Part shown: piece by piece, positions 6,917 through 16,453 of the stretch
How positions within the stretch are numbered: the stretch's first letter is position 1
Layout: the number at the start of each line of letters is the position of its first letter
NCBI GenBank assembly: GCA_029882535.1
Contig: JAOUKM010000013.1
Location: forward strand, 1-35,703
Direction: 5' to 3'
Length of the DNA stretch: 35,703 nucleotides
Source: Candidatus Bathyarchaeota archaeon
Lineage (GTDB): Archaea > Thermoproteota > Bathyarchaeia > Bathyarchaeales > SOJC01
The notes under the pieces: model-generated
Databases searched by the model: none
What the model saw: only the letters and a program-made list of their open reading frames with translations
Told to the model about the DNA's origin: nothing
Position numbers and translations under genes: made by a program

Positions 6917-7957
6917 TTGCAGGATGTTATTTGTTTGCTGAATGACTTTCGGAAAGATTACCTTCTTAATCGTTGGGTTGTTATCGCTACTCATAGAGGA
7001 CGTAGACCGACAGATTTTGCTAAGAAAGAAGCGGCTACTAAGAGTGTTGATAAGAGTTCATGTCCCTTCTGTCCCGGGAACGAGCGAAAGACACCGCCAG
7101 CCATGCTTGTCTACCTGAAAGGCAAAAAAAAAGTTGTGAAAGAGAAGGATAAAGATGGCTTACGCCACAAAAACTGGTTGATTCGTTGCGTGCCAAATTT
7201 GTACTCTGCCTTTTCTCCTCCTGAGAAGGGTGAAAGCTTCGAATCGGGCAAAGCGGTAGGACATCATGAGGTGCTTATTGAATCGCCGAATCACAATGAG
7301 CATCCTGCTGCCGCGAAGATTTCACAGTTAGTTCACGTGATTAACGGCTATATTGATCGTTTGAAGGTGCTTTCTTCCAAACCTTATGTGAAGTATGTTT
7401 CGATTTTCCGAAATCACGGCTTAGATGCTGGGGCTTCGTTATCACATGCCCACAGTCAAATAATTGCGACGCCCACAATACCAACGATTCCAAGTGATGA
7501 ACTGAAGGCAAGCAAGAAGTTTTTTGAGATACATGAAATGTGTGTTTTCTGCTACATAGTTGAAAAAGAAAAAAGTGGACCTCGATTCATTTGGGAAAAC
7601 GAAAGCTTTGTTACATTTGCACCTTGGGCTGGAGTTCATCCTTTCGAGTTTTGGATAGTGCCAAAGAAGCATCAAGCAACACTACTGGATTTACAGCCTA
7701 AAACTGTAAAGGATTTGGCCAAAGCTTTGAAAACTTGTTTAGGTGGGCTAAAATCGCTTCTAAATGACCCATCTTACAATTATGGGTTTCACATAGCACC
7801 AAACGAAGAAGCAGGCAAGTTTTACCATTGGCACATTGAGGTTTATCCGAAGCTAAGCATTTGGGCAGGATTTGAGAAAAGCACTGGAGTACACATTAAT
7901 GTGGTGCCGCCGGAAGATGCCGCGCAAAATCTAAAACATACAATAGAAAGACTATAA
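6917..7957 (+). CDS. galT: Galactose-1-phosphate uridylyltransferase-like enzyme
   Basis: The 346-aa protein is a HIT-superfamily nucleotidyltransferase. It has CPFCPGNE (zinc-binding Cys pair, about residues 50-57), the SHAHSQ segment with HAHSQ at 177-181 containing the catalytic histidine, a second CVFC pair and a late HWHIE motif. GalT exchanges hexose-1-phosphates with UDP-hexose; some archaeal relatives act with ADP- or other sugar nucleotides. The start is a TTG at 6917, because the first in-frame ATG would remove the conserved RKDYLLNRWVVIA opening. It forms an operon with the upstream glycosyltransferase. The bacterial HPH-type active site is replaced by HAH, as in other archaeal members. 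Confidence 0.88.
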   Translation: MQDVICLLNDFRKDYLLNRWVVIATHRGRRPTDFAKKEAATKSVDKSSCPFCPGNERKTPPAMLVYLKGKKKVVKEKDKDGLRHKNWLIRCVPNLYSAFSPPEKGESFESGKAVGHHEVLIESPNHNEHPAAAKISQLVHVINGYIDRLKVLSSKPYVKYVSIFRNHGLDAGASLSHAHSQIIATPTIPTIPSDELKASKKFFEIHEMCVFCYIVEKEKSGPRFIWENESFVTFAPWAGVHPFEFWIVPKKHQATLLDLQPKTVKDLAKALKTCLGGLKSLLNDPSYNYGFHIAPNEEAGKFYHWHIEVYPKLSIWAGFEKSTGVHINVVPPEDAAQNLKHTIERL

Positions 7958-7971
7958 CTCAGCGATTAAAG

Positions 7972-8610
7972 TCAGGGTACTCCCTTTTTCCCTCTTGGAA
8001 AGAATTTACCAGTCGCACATTGATATTCCAAATACGCTTCACCAAACCTTTTCGTTAACAATTCTTCTTCTACAGTCGCTATATGCAAGTAGCCTGGAAT
8101 TGCAATAAAAGGAATCACTGCTATCAGGTTTAGAAAAGTAAGGAACATACCGATGAACAAGATGAAGTAGGCAAGGTATGAGGGGTGACGCACATGGCTG
8201 TAAGGACCCCAAGTCACAAGTTTTTGCTTTTCAGGCATTTCCCAAGAAGTAGCATATCTACCTCTAGCTAGAACGCTCCAGATGAACAAAGCGTAGCCAA
8301 AAGCAGTCGCAAGAATACCTGCTAATTGCACCCACGAATCAAAGGGAAATTGAAGTTGAAGGAGAGAATTGCTTATGATTGTGTTAAGCCCCATGAAGAC
8401 TATTATGATGTACAGGACTGACTCTAGAAAGAAGATTCCTGTTCCGAGAGCTGCAAAGGCGAAAATAGGTCCGCTTGGTCGCTCTACCTCAGCTTTGTAC
8501 TTGACTCCCTGTTTACTTGCGCTGGATTTTGTTATGTTGTGCAGGTTTATGCTGGCAAAAATAGCGAGGCATGCTGCTAGGAAAATCGCTATTACTAGGT
8601 CAGGGAGCAT
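7972..8610 (-). CDS. Membrane methyltransferase of the isoprenylcysteine carboxyl methyltransferase/PEMT type
   Basis: The 212-aa integral membrane protein has about five hydrophobic segments and the conserved C-terminal block of the ICMT/phospholipid methyltransferase family: GPYSHVRHPSYLAYF (around residue 150) and EEELLTKRFGEAYLEY (around 185), which form the S-adenosylmethionine site. These enzymes methylate lipids, isoprenoid-linked or thiol substrates at the membrane; which one is unknown. It is divergent from the acetyltransferase gene and convergent with galT, with only 14 bases between. Confidence 0.85.
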   Translation of the reverse strand: MLPDLVIAIFLAACLAIFASINLHNITKSSASKQGVKYKAEVERPSGPIFAFAALGTGIFFLESVLYIIIVFMGLNTIISNSLLQLQFPFDSWVQLAGILATAFGYALFIWSVLARGRYATSWEMPEKQKLVTWGPYSHVRHPSYLAYFILFIGMFLTFLNLIAVIPFIAIPGYLHIATVEEELLTKRFGEAYLEYQCATGKFFPRGKKGVP

Positions 8611-8661
8611 AAATTAGAAATTGTAGATTCCGTTACTTATTAGTTGACCTTGCAACGGTAA

Positions 8662-9288
8662 TTGGAAATGAACTTCGAAACTAGGATTTTGGATATAACC
8701 AAAAACGACGAGTATGAGAAATATCTTTACAAATGTCTCGCACCTATGCCTTTCAGAAAATACAGAAAAAGACGTGGATATTTAGAAGCTGCCATTCCTA
8801 AGGGATTTCATAAAAAAATTCTAATCTTCAATGAAGGAATTGTTGGGCAAATCGAATACGCCCCACCAGAAGCATCCTACTATCCAATAATCGGTGATAA
8901 CGTCATCGTGATGAACTGCATTTGGGTATTAAGGAAAGTAAAAGGACGACTCCTTGGAAAACAACTGTTCGCTGATATGATGAAAAACGAAAAGAATGCA
9001 GATGGCTTTGCTACCGTAGCATTAGAAAATCATTGGAGTCCTTGGCTGAAAAAATGGCAGATGGAGAAGCTTGGTTTCAAATCTCTCGACTCAGTTAGAG
9101 TAATGCACAAGCTGAAGCACAAAGGAGAATGCTTCAAAATCTACCTCATGTGGTTGCCGACCGCCAAAAACTCGAAACCACCTGCATGGAACACACCAAA
9201 AATCTTAGAAGGCGTAAGCTGCTGCACTTCTCACCCACTTTACCACCAGGAAAAAACAAAACTAAAAGAAATCCTAGAAAAACGCTAG
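8662..9288 (+). CDS. GNAT-family acetyltransferase
   Basis: The 208-aa protein resembles GNAT N-acetyltransferases: a beta strand with GQIEYAPPEAS, then IWVLRKVKGRLLGKQL (about residues 93-108), which corresponds to the acetyl-CoA pyrophosphate-binding loop, and a closing strand with LGFKSLDSVRVMHKL. The last 50 residues, including a CC pair (EGVSCCTSHPLY), form an extension seen in a group of archaeal and clostridial members. The start could be TTG 8662 or ATG 8668. The substrate is unknown. It is a single gene between two minus-strand genes. Confidence 0.75.
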   Translation: MEMNFETRILDITKNDEYEKYLYKCLAPMPFRKYRKRRGYLEAAIPKGFHKKILIFNEGIVGQIEYAPPEASYYPIIGDNVIVMNCIWVLRKVKGRLLGKQLFADMMKNEKNADGFATVALENHWSPWLKKWQMEKLGFKSLDSVRVMHKLKHKGECFKIYLMWLPTAKNSKPPAWNTPKILEGVSCCTSHPLYHQEKTKLKEILEKR

Positions 9289-9394
9289 ACTTTCTGATCC
9301 AGAGCTAAATCCACACTAAAAAGGCCTTTATATAGAAGGCTATTTGGAGTTCAATAGAACAGTCTAGTCACTGCACCGAACACAAAAAACGCCT

Positions 9395-10318
<924 letters not shown>

Positions 10319-10419
10319 CTAACACCAAACACAAAATTGAGCATGTGATAAATAACTTCTTTGCTAGGAAAAGCCATATAGCCTTCTTTCTACGAATCTG
10401 TGTAAGAGGCAAACCATAA

Positions 10420-10884
10420 ATGGCTGAAACAACCCTCCTTGTCTCAAAAATCAAAGATGGCACAGTCATCGACCACATCACAGGCGGACATGCATTAGAC
10501 GTAGTAAAAATTCTGGGAATAACAAGGCGAACCAATGGAATCGTATTAATCGCTATGCATGTGCCCAGCAAACAGCTAGGCACAAAAGACATAGTTAAAG
10601 TGGAAGGCAGAGAACTAAAACCCGAAGAAGTCGACAAGATAGCGCTCTTAGCCCCCCACGCCTCAATCAACATAGTCCGCGATTACAAAGTAGTCGACAA
10701 AAAACTCGTAAAACTGCCAAACATCATACGCGGAACAGTGAAATGCGGAAACCCCGCATGCATATCCAATAGCAACGAACCGGTACAGCCAAAATTCTAC
10801 GTAAAATCTCAGGAACCCCTAATGATAAGATGCCACTACTGCGGCTACCTAATGGAAAAACAAGACATTTTAAAACAATTCTAA
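10420..10884 (+). CDS. pyrI: Aspartate carbamoyltransferase regulatory subunit
   Basis: The 154-aa regulatory chain has the N-terminal nucleotide-effector domain (GTVIDHITGGHA, residues 14-25) and the C-terminal zinc domain with four cysteines at 109, 114, 138 and 141. It binds ATP, CTP or UTP and holds the PyrB trimers in the allosteric dodecamer. It faces away from pyrB, with 104 bases between the two starts for back-to-back promoters. It ends one base before the convergent NAC gene. Confidence 0.97.
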   Translation: MAETTLLVSKIKDGTVIDHITGGHALDVVKILGITRRTNGIVLIAMHVPSKQLGTKDIVKVEGRELKPEEVDKIALLAPHASINIVRDYKVVDKKLVKLPNIIRGTVKCGNPACISNSNEPVQPKFYVKSQEPLMIRCHYCGYLMEKQDILKQF

Positions 10885-10885
10885 G

Positions 10886-11242
10886 CTATCTTGTCTGAAG
10901 AAGAAGAATAGCCTTAGCAAGGTCTCCTCCGCTTTCTCCTAATGCTTGTCTTGCTTCTTCCATGCTTTTCCCAGTTTGATCAGCCACCAACCTTATGTCT
11001 TCTTCAGGAATCGTCGCCTTCTTTTCTTCAATCACTAATGCTTTTTCAGTGATTTTTCCTCCCGTAACCTGAAACACTTTTTGCCCTTTGAGGTTTAACA
11101 TAGCTACTTCTGGCTCTTCAACAATTATTTCTTTTATGCTTGTTTTGAAAACAACTTGTTGAACGTCGGGCATTGCATCCATGCTTAAGCCCATACGCTT
11201 CATCATCCGCTTGGTCTCTCGTGAACTCATTCCTCTACGCAA
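10886..11242 (-). CDS. nac: Archaeal nascent polypeptide-associated complex protein
   Basis: The 118-aa protein has a basic N terminus rich in Arg/Met (ribosome-binding), a NAC beta-barrel domain (about residues 25-75, including EVAMLNLKGQKVFQVTGG) and a C-terminal UBA domain (about 78-118, IRLVADQTGKSMEEARQAL). Archaeal NAC forms homodimers at the ribosome exit tunnel and contacts emerging chains. It lies 40 bases downstream of the PUA-domain gene on the same strand, a common archaeal pairing. An alternative start five residues in (MSSRE) cannot be excluded. Confidence 0.95.
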   Translation of the reverse strand: MRRGMSSRETKRMMKRMGLSMDAMPDVQQVVFKTSIKEIIVEEPEVAMLNLKGQKVFQVTGGKITEKALVIEEKKATIPEEDIRLVADQTGKSMEEARQALGESGGDLAKAILLLQTR

Positions 11243-11282
11243 CTTTCACTCACTCCACACATAGTTTTCTTGCTTCTCCTTC

Positions 11283-11765
11283 TTAACCTTCCCCTTTTTT
11301 CTTTTCAGCAACTCCCCGTCTGACACGAACAGCAACGCCATGTTTAAACGCTTTCATCTCTTCTCCAGTTAAAAGTGCTCTGCCAACAGCCAAAACTTTA
11401 TGTTGGCTATCTATAACGACCACTTCTTCTTCTGGTCTAATTTCCTCGTCACAGTCAACAACGTGCTTGGCAAAAACACTTCTACCCTTAGCAATGAAGT
11501 CGGCTACGTCGTCTTGAACCCTAACCCATAATCGGAGAGGCTTAATCCGCACGATGCGGCGTGCACCTTCGAGGGTTAGCGAAAAAAATCCGTCGGTAGG
11601 GCGTAAAGTAGCCAAAAGTTTACCATCTAAATAAATATGCCTTATTCTGCCAGTTCTTCGAGAGAAAGAAATGTCAACATTGTCGGGAAAAAGCGTTTTT
11701 CCAGTTCCTCGTCCCAACTGGTAATCAGCAATGGAACGGATTTTCTGTAAAGGATTATCTAGCAT
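11283..11765 (-). CDS. PUA-domain RNA-binding protein
   Basis: The product ends in a PUA domain (about residues 75-150 of the short form: VFAKHVVDCDEEIRPEEEVV and VLAVGRALLTGEEM), a fold that binds structured RNA in pseudouridine synthases and archaeosine transglycosylases. The N-terminal half is a separate domain of the kind found in stand-alone archaeal PUA proteins linked to translation. The ATG at 11765 is chosen rather than the one at 11810 because a TTATAA box lies 26 bases upstream of it, which would give a leaderless mRNA, and the extra 15 residues are not conserved-looking. Neighbour: NAC downstream. Confidence 0.85.
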   Translation of the reverse strand: MLDNPLQKIRSIADYQLGRGTGKTLFPDNVDISFSRRTGRIRHIYLDGKLLATLRPTDGFFSLTLEGARRIVRIKPLRLWVRVQDDVADFIAKGRSVFAKHVVDCDEEIRPEEEVVVIDSQHKVLAVGRALLTGEEMKAFKHGVAVRVRRGVAEKKKGEG

Positions 11766-11790
11766 AGGTACACCATTACTAATGTGATAG

Positions 11791-11796
11791 TTATAA
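11791..11796. promoter_or_regulatory. Shared symmetrical TATA box between the PUA and aMBF1 genes
   Basis: TTATAA is its own reverse complement. It lies 26 bases from the PUA start on the minus strand and 41 bases from the aMBF1 start on the plus strand, where a GGTGA ribosome-binding site (11824-11828) precedes the TTG. One box may serve both directions. Confidence 0.45.
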
Positions 11797-11836
11797 AGAA
11801 GCAAAGACATGTAAAAACAGTTTAGGTGACAACGCT

Positions 11837-12358
11837 TTGCAGTGCGAAGTTTGTGGTCGTCGTATAAGGGGCAAAGCTTACAAAGCTATAATCGAAAGGG
11901 CACGACTCGTAGTATGCAGTGACTGTGCAACGCTCGGCTCAATGAGCTGGGAAATTAAAACGCCGAAGCCAAGTAAATCTGCTGCCAAACTCAAAAAGCC
12001 ACTAAAGCGGAAATTGAGTGTCTCAACGAAGCGACAGTCTCCTCTAGAGCCGACTTTAGAACTTGTTGACGATTTCGACGTTCGCATACGCCGAGCAAGG
12101 GAAAAGAAAGGATTAAGCCATGAAGACTTGGGTAGAAAAATAAACGAAAAAATCTCTGTGCTCAAAAAGTTGGAAAGCCACAAAATGACGCCTGACAACA
12201 AACTTGCTGAAAAACTTCAGCACTCATTAAAAATCAAACTCCTTGTTCCAGCAACTGAAGAGAAACTTTCGAAAAGACTCTTAACTGCAACTCCATCAAA
12301 AGTCCTAACGTTAGGCGATCTAATCAAAAATAAGAAAAAGCCGGAGGCAAAAAAATAA
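11837..12358 (+). CDS. Archaeal multiprotein-bridging factor 1 (aMBF1)
   Basis: The 173-aa protein starts with a zinc ribbon (CEVCGRRI at residues 3-10, CSDC near 27-30), then a basic linker and a Cro-type helix-turn-helix (about 78-130: RIRRAREKKGLSHEDLGRKI). This domain order defines aMBF1, an archaeal ribosome- and transcription-associated factor. The TTG start is required for the first zinc cysteine to be included, and a GGTGA site precedes it. The gene begins a plus-strand run continuing with HflX after 14 bases. Confidence 0.93.
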   Translation: MQCEVCGRRIRGKAYKAIIERARLVVCSDCATLGSMSWEIKTPKPSKSAAKLKKPLKRKLSVSTKRQSPLEPTLELVDDFDVRIRRAREKKGLSHEDLGRKINEKISVLKKLESHKMTPDNKLAEKLQHSLKIKLLVPATEEKLSKRLLTATPSKVLTLGDLIKNKKKPEAKK

Positions 12359-12372
12359 CAAAAGCCATTGTC

Positions 12373-13629
12373 GTGCAACGACGCCTAAGAAACGAACCAA
12401 GCAGCTTGAAAGAACTTGGAAGCCTGGCAGGAGCTGCTGGATATACCGTTGTTGCAGCTGTTGAGCAAGTACGGAAAGCAGATCCAGGTTTTCAGATAGG
12501 AAGAGGCAAAGTAGAAGAGATTACACGACTAGTCAAAAAGTACGATGCTGGGAAAATAATCTTCGACAATAAGCTCAAATCAGTTCAGGCTTACAACCTC
12601 GCCAAAGAAACAGGCATAGAAGCCATAGACAGATTTCAGATAATTCTCGAAATATTCACTCGCAGAGCTTCAACAAAGGAAGCTAAGCTTCAAATTCAAC
12701 TAGCTAAACTCCGCTACGAATTGGCACACGCAAAGGAAAAAGTTCGGCTTGCAAGAATGGAAGAACAACCAGGCTTCATGGGGCTAGGCGCATATGAGGT
12801 AGACGTCTATCATAGGGCAGTGCAAAGGCAAGTTCACACAATACAAGAAAAATTGAGAAAAATCAAAGGAAAGCGAGGCTTACATAGGAAACGAAGACGA
12901 GAACTCGGTTTCTCATCTGTTTCGTTGGCAGGTTATACTTATGCTGGAAAAAGCACTCTTTTCAATGCATTAGTTCAAGAAGCTGTTCCAACGAGTGAAA
13001 AATTGTTTACAACGCTCTCCACTACAACGCGAATCGTAGAGTTGTTTGGAAAACGAGTCCTTTTAACGGATACTGTTGGTTTTATCGATCGGCTTCCACT
13101 CACGTTGATAGAAGCTTTTCGCTCCACTCTTGAAGAAACAATTTTTTCCGATTCGATACTGCTAATTGTAGATGGGAGTGAGCCCTTGGAAGATATTGAA
13201 AGAAAAGTTTCGGTAAGCCTAGACATCATTCAAAGAATTGGAGCTCACGGGATTCCTATAGTAACTGTGCTTAACAAAATCGATTTACTCTCAGAGTTTG
13301 AAATTCAAAAACGAACAGAAGTATTGAAAGCAGCAGCTTCAAATGTTGTTCCCATCTCTGCTCTACACAGCATAAACATTAGCCTTCTTAAGCAAGAACT
13401 GTCTAAACGCCTTAAAAACTATGTTCACGTAACTTTTTCCATCCCACTTTCAGACGAAACTCTCTCCTTTCTTTCATGGCTCTTCAATTACGCCGACGTG
13501 AGAAACGTGAAATACGAAAACAATTATGCAAAAGTTGTCTTCGAGGCAGTGTCGAGCTTTGTTGACAAAGTTCTTGGACGTGTAGAGCAGTATGGTGGAA
13601 CTGTTAAAGAACTTGTTGAGTTAGAATAG
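12373..13629 (+). CDS. hflX: GTPase HflX
   Basis: The 418-aa translational GTPase has the N-terminal HflX nucleotide-binding domain (GRGKVEEITRLVKKY, about residues 38-52), a helical linker with LRYELAHAKEK, then the G domain: P-loop GYTYAGKS (187-194), DTVGFIDRLP (G3) and NKID (G4). HflX binds ribosomes and helps split stalled or stressed ones. A GTG start at 12373 gives the usual N terminus. It follows aMBF1 and precedes trm56, a translation-centred operon. The G domain is complete. Confidence 0.96.
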   Translation: MQRRLRNEPSSLKELGSLAGAAGYTVVAAVEQVRKADPGFQIGRGKVEEITRLVKKYDAGKIIFDNKLKSVQAYNLAKETGIEAIDRFQIILEIFTRRASTKEAKLQIQLAKLRYELAHAKEKVRLARMEEQPGFMGLGAYEVDVYHRAVQRQVHTIQEKLRKIKGKRGLHRKRRRELGFSSVSLAGYTYAGKSTLFNALVQEAVPTSEKLFTTLSTTTRIVELFGKRVLLTDTVGFIDRLPLTLIEAFRSTLEETIFSDSILLIVDGSEPLEDIERKVSVSLDIIQRIGAHGIPIVTVLNKIDLLSEFEIQKRTEVLKAAASNVVPISALHSINISLLKQELSKRLKNYVHVTFSIPLSDETLSFLSWLFNYADVRNVKYENNYAKVVFEAVSSFVDKVLGRVEQYGGTVKELVELE

Positions 13630-13640
13630 TTGGGATTAAA

Positions 13641-14183
13641 TTGCCTAAGGTTGTAGTTTTAAGATGGGGACATCGACTGAGAGATGAGAGACTGACAACT
13701 CATGTTGCGCTCACCGCTAGAGCGCTGGGTGCATCAGGAATAATACTTACCGACGTTGAAGATGAAAAAATAAAGAAAACCATAGATGAAGTTGTCAAGA
13801 ACTGGGGCGGGTTTTTCTTTTTTCAGATGGGTACTCCATGGAAAAAAGCTTTGAAAGACTGGAGAGCCAAAGGTGGCGTAGTTGTTCACTTGACCGCCTA
13901 TGGTGAAAACATTCAAACAAGCAACGTAATCCAACGAATTCAAGCAGCTGGAAAAGATGTGCTGGTTATTGTGGGTAGCCAAAAAGTTCCAAGCGAATTC
14001 TTTTCTAAGGAAATTTCGGATTTTGACATTGCTGTTGGAAACCAGCCTCATTCTGAGTGTTCCAGTCTTGCAGTTTTCCTCGACCGATATTTTGAAGGTA
14101 ACGAATTGGAGAAGACGTTCAAAAAAGCCAGACTACAAATCGTTCCGCAAAAATATGGGAAAAAAGTTGTTTCGAAAAAGTAA
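13641..14183 (+). CDS. trm56: tRNA (cytidine-56)-2'-O-methyltransferase
   Basis: The 180-aa protein matches archaeal Trm56, a SPOUT-class enzyme that methylates the ribose of C56 in the T loop of tRNA. Visible signatures are VVLRWGHRLRDERLTTHVALTARAL split over residues 5-29 and the knot region VIVGSQKVPSEFF followed by DIAVGNQPHSE. It starts at TTG 13641, 11 bases after the hflX stop. The family length is normal. Confidence 0.95.
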   Translation: MPKVVVLRWGHRLRDERLTTHVALTARALGASGIILTDVEDEKIKKTIDEVVKNWGGFFFFQMGTPWKKALKDWRAKGGVVVHLTAYGENIQTSNVIQRIQAAGKDVLVIVGSQKVPSEFFSKEISDFDIAVGNQPHSECSSLAVFLDRYFEGNELEKTFKKARLQIVPQKYGKKVVSKK

Positions 14184-14264
14184 AGTTTAAAAGTCAAATT
14201 GGGATTCGATAAAGAGATTTATGTTTCATGTAGATAGTATATTAGTTGGTGACAGAGGTATCCT

Positions 14265-14777
14265 ATGTTGACTTTCGTAGATGATGAGACATTGGTCAAA
14301 GTTGCAGAAGTGTTAGGAAAAGAAGATGCTATTGAAATCATGTACACATTGAAAGATGCAGGTGAAATTACAGATGACCAAATCGCGAACAAAACCGGGA
14401 TACGGTTGAATTCTGTCCGCAAGATACTTTACAGGCTGTACGATCACTCTCTCGTGTCGTTAAGGCGATCAAGAGACCAAAACACAGGTTGGTTCATATT
14501 CCATTGGAAACTCCAGCCAGATCAGCTTGAAGGGTTCATTTTGAACCAAAAAAGACACGTTTTGCAGAAGCTGGATGCACGGCTTAGTTATGAGAAAAAT
14601 CATGATTTTTACTATTGTGGCACCCCTGGATGTAAACAAGTTCCATTTGAAGAAGCAGTGGAACTGATTTTTCGGTGTCCGACGTGTAATAAGCCCATGA
14701 TGCATTTTGACAATGGCAAGGTTATTGAAGTTTTGTCTCGAAAGGTTGATCAATTAAGGAAGGAGTTGAGTGAGTAG
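14265..14777 (+). CDS. tfe: Transcription initiation factor E, alpha subunit (TFE)
   Basis: The 170-aa protein has an N-terminal extended winged helix (residues 1-95, with TDDQIANKTGIRLNSVRKIL) and a C-terminal zinc ribbon (FYYCGTPGC about residues 111-119, and RCPTCNKPM about 138-146). TFE binds RNA polymerase and stabilises the open promoter complex. ATG at 14265 is preceded by AGAGGT. Its last 8 bases overlap the start of the HD-domain gene, indicating translational coupling. Confidence 0.95.
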   Translation: MLTFVDDETLVKVAEVLGKEDAIEIMYTLKDAGEITDDQIANKTGIRLNSVRKILYRLYDHSLVSLRRSRDQNTGWFIFHWKLQPDQLEGFILNQKRHVLQKLDARLSYEKNHDFYYCGTPGCKQVPFEEAVELIFRCPTCNKPMMHFDNGKVIEVLSRKVDQLRKELSE

Positions 14778-15297
14778 GCGGCTACCGTCTGAGGAGACGG
14801 CGCTGAAACTCCTAGTGCAAGCTGGTTGTTCAGAGAAAGTTGTGGAACATTGTGGAGTAGTGGCGGATTTTGGGGTGGAAATAGCTGAAGCTTGCAAGAA
14901 GAAGGGTTTAGAAGTTGATGTTGACCTTGTGCGAATTGGCGCACTTTTACATGATATTGGACGAGCAAAAACTCATACTGTTGACCATGGCATTGTGGGA
15001 GCTCAAATTGCAAGGGATTTCAACTTGCCAGATGCCGTGGTTTTTATCATCGAACGGCATGTTGGTAGTGGAATTACAAAACGTGAGGCTGAGAAACTGG
15101 GGTGGCCTGTAAAGAGTTACGTTCCAGAGTCCTTAGAGGAGCGTATTGTGTCTTATGCTGACAAGTTGATTGAAGGTTCAATGCGGATGCCTGTTGAAGT
15201 GGCTGTTGAGCGATTTTGTCGAGATAGGCACATTCCAGAAACTTCTGTTGAACGTTTGAAGCAGTGGCATAAAGAGTTTTCAGTCTGCTTAAAGTAG
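14770..15297 (+). CDS. HD-domain phosphohydrolase family protein
   Basis: The 175-aa protein has the metal-binding HD motif (ALLHDIGRAKTHTVDHG, about residues 57-73) plus upstream and downstream histidines (EHCGVVADFG and ERHVG). It belongs to the archaeal stand-alone HD hydrolase group of predicted nucleotidases or phosphodiesterases; the substrate is unknown. A GTG start inside the TFE stop region gives the overlap GTGAGTAG. Co-translation with TFE and a DUF2110 gene is a recurrent archaeal arrangement. Confidence 0.88.
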   Translation: MSRRLPSEETALKLLVQAGCSEKVVEHCGVVADFGVEIAEACKKKGLEVDVDLVRIGALLHDIGRAKTHTVDHGIVGAQIARDFNLPDAVVFIIERHVGSGITKREAEKLGWPVKSYVPESLEERIVSYADKLIEGSMRMPVEVAVERFCRDRHIPETSVERLKQWHKEFSVCLK

Positions 15298-15301
15298 AGG
15301 A

Positions 15302-16075
15302 GTGCCGTTTTTGTGTGAAGTTGTGTTGCTTCAGAAGATTTATGGTGAGAGTTCCCTAGATGAGCTTAAAGAAGTTTTGAAGGGGTTATGCGAAGGGCTG
15401 AGAGTTGAGTTAACTGGTTTGAGTGTAGTGGAGAATGGCTGGGTCAAAGTTGAGATTTCTGGTGAGGATGAAAAGGTTGCGGTTCGTTTTTTGGAAAGAG
15501 AGTTAGGGTTAGCTCCGATTACCATTAGAAGTGTTAAACGATTTTCTGTTTTACGTGGAAAAGTCGTATTTTCTGGATGGAGTAGAATGAAAATTTCTGT
15601 GGATGTTGGAGTTTTTTCGCCAAAGCCCATTTACGTGTTTGTTCCTCTGCGGTGTTTGCAGGGACAGTTGGTTGATGGTAGGAAGTTTGCGCTTGAACGG
15701 GTTGCTGAGTTGTTTGGATTGGCAGATGGATTTCCTTTAGAGGTTCGGGTGGTTAAGGCTGGCGCAGACGGGTTTGAGGCGGAGTTGACGGAGAATCAAT
15801 TAGAGCTTTACAGTCGCTGGATTGACTCGCGGGTTGATCGTTTAGTTGTTTTGGGAGCTTTAGGTGAAAGAGTGAGAGAGGCTGTTAGGAGAGCAAGGCT
15901 TAAGCGTGATGTTCTGGGGGTTGAATCTCTGGATTTTTTGGAACATGTTGTGGTTTGCAACTTGGGAACAGATGCTAGAGGATTAGTGCCGAAACTTGGA
16001 AGGCGGTTGTTTAAGGCGAGATTTGTGCGCTTTTCTCCCTTTCGAGTTTTGGAGTTTGTAGGTGGATGTTGGTAG
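15302..16075 (+). CDS. DUF2110 family protein
   Basis: The 257-aa protein resembles DUF2110, an archaeal-only family of unknown function. Recognisable parts are the N-terminal VVLLQKIYG segment, a central region with SGWSRMKISVDVGVFSPKP (about residues 90-108) and the C-terminal SLDFLEHVVVCNLGTDA-type stretch. Position next to TFE and the HD protein is typical. The GTG start at 15302 is 4 bases after the HD stop. No catalytic residues can be assigned. Confidence 0.8.
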   Translation: MPFLCEVVLLQKIYGESSLDELKEVLKGLCEGLRVELTGLSVVENGWVKVEISGEDEKVAVRFLERELGLAPITIRSVKRFSVLRGKVVFSGWSRMKISVDVGVFSPKPIYVFVPLRCLQGQLVDGRKFALERVAELFGLADGFPLEVRVVKAGADGFEAELTENQLELYSRWIDSRVDRLVVLGALGERVREAVRRARLKRDVLGVESLDFLEHVVVCNLGTDARGLVPKLGRRLFKARFVRFSPFRVLEFVGGCW

Positions 16076-16103
16076 AGTATAGTTTCTGTGTACGGCCTGT
16101 CTT

Positions 16104-16382
16104 TTGTCTAGGTTTTATTTGGTGCCAAATAGGCAGCTAATAGACACAAATGTGAATGGCACGTTCAGAAGAATTTTTCAGGCGTGTGTTGAGCGTTATT
16201 TTGTTAAGAGCCAGTTTTTAAGGTTGAACTACAGAGTTTTTAGTGTATGGGTATTGAGCCATTCTCTTATGCATGTGGTGGCTGTTACTGCACTAGTTTT
16301 GGTAATGCTTTTGCATTTGTTGTCCTTACCTTTGCTTGGCTGCAGCTCAATCGAGTTTGAAATTAGGCGCGTAAGGAAATAG
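16104..16382 (+). CDS. Possible small membrane protein, uncertain
   Basis: A 92-codon frame from TTG 16104 has a basic first half and one hydrophobic segment (about residues 55-78, VVAVTALVLVMLLHLLSLPLL). No ribosome-binding site or family is recognised, and the base composition is like the surrounding spacer. It is listed because it is the only candidate in the 378-bp space between the DUF2110 and chelatase genes. A TATA-like ACTTATATC at 16408-16416 more probably belongs to the chelatase gene. Confidence 0.25.
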   Translation: MSRFYLVPNRQLIDTNVNGTFRRIFQACVERYFVKSQFLRLNYRVFSVWVLSHSLMHVVAVTALVLVMLLHLLSLPLLGCSSIEFEIRRVRK

Positions 16383-16453
16383 CTTGACAAACAACCTTGA
16401 AAGTCACAACTTATATCATTCCAGATTCTCTATCTTATTAGAGAGAGCAAAGA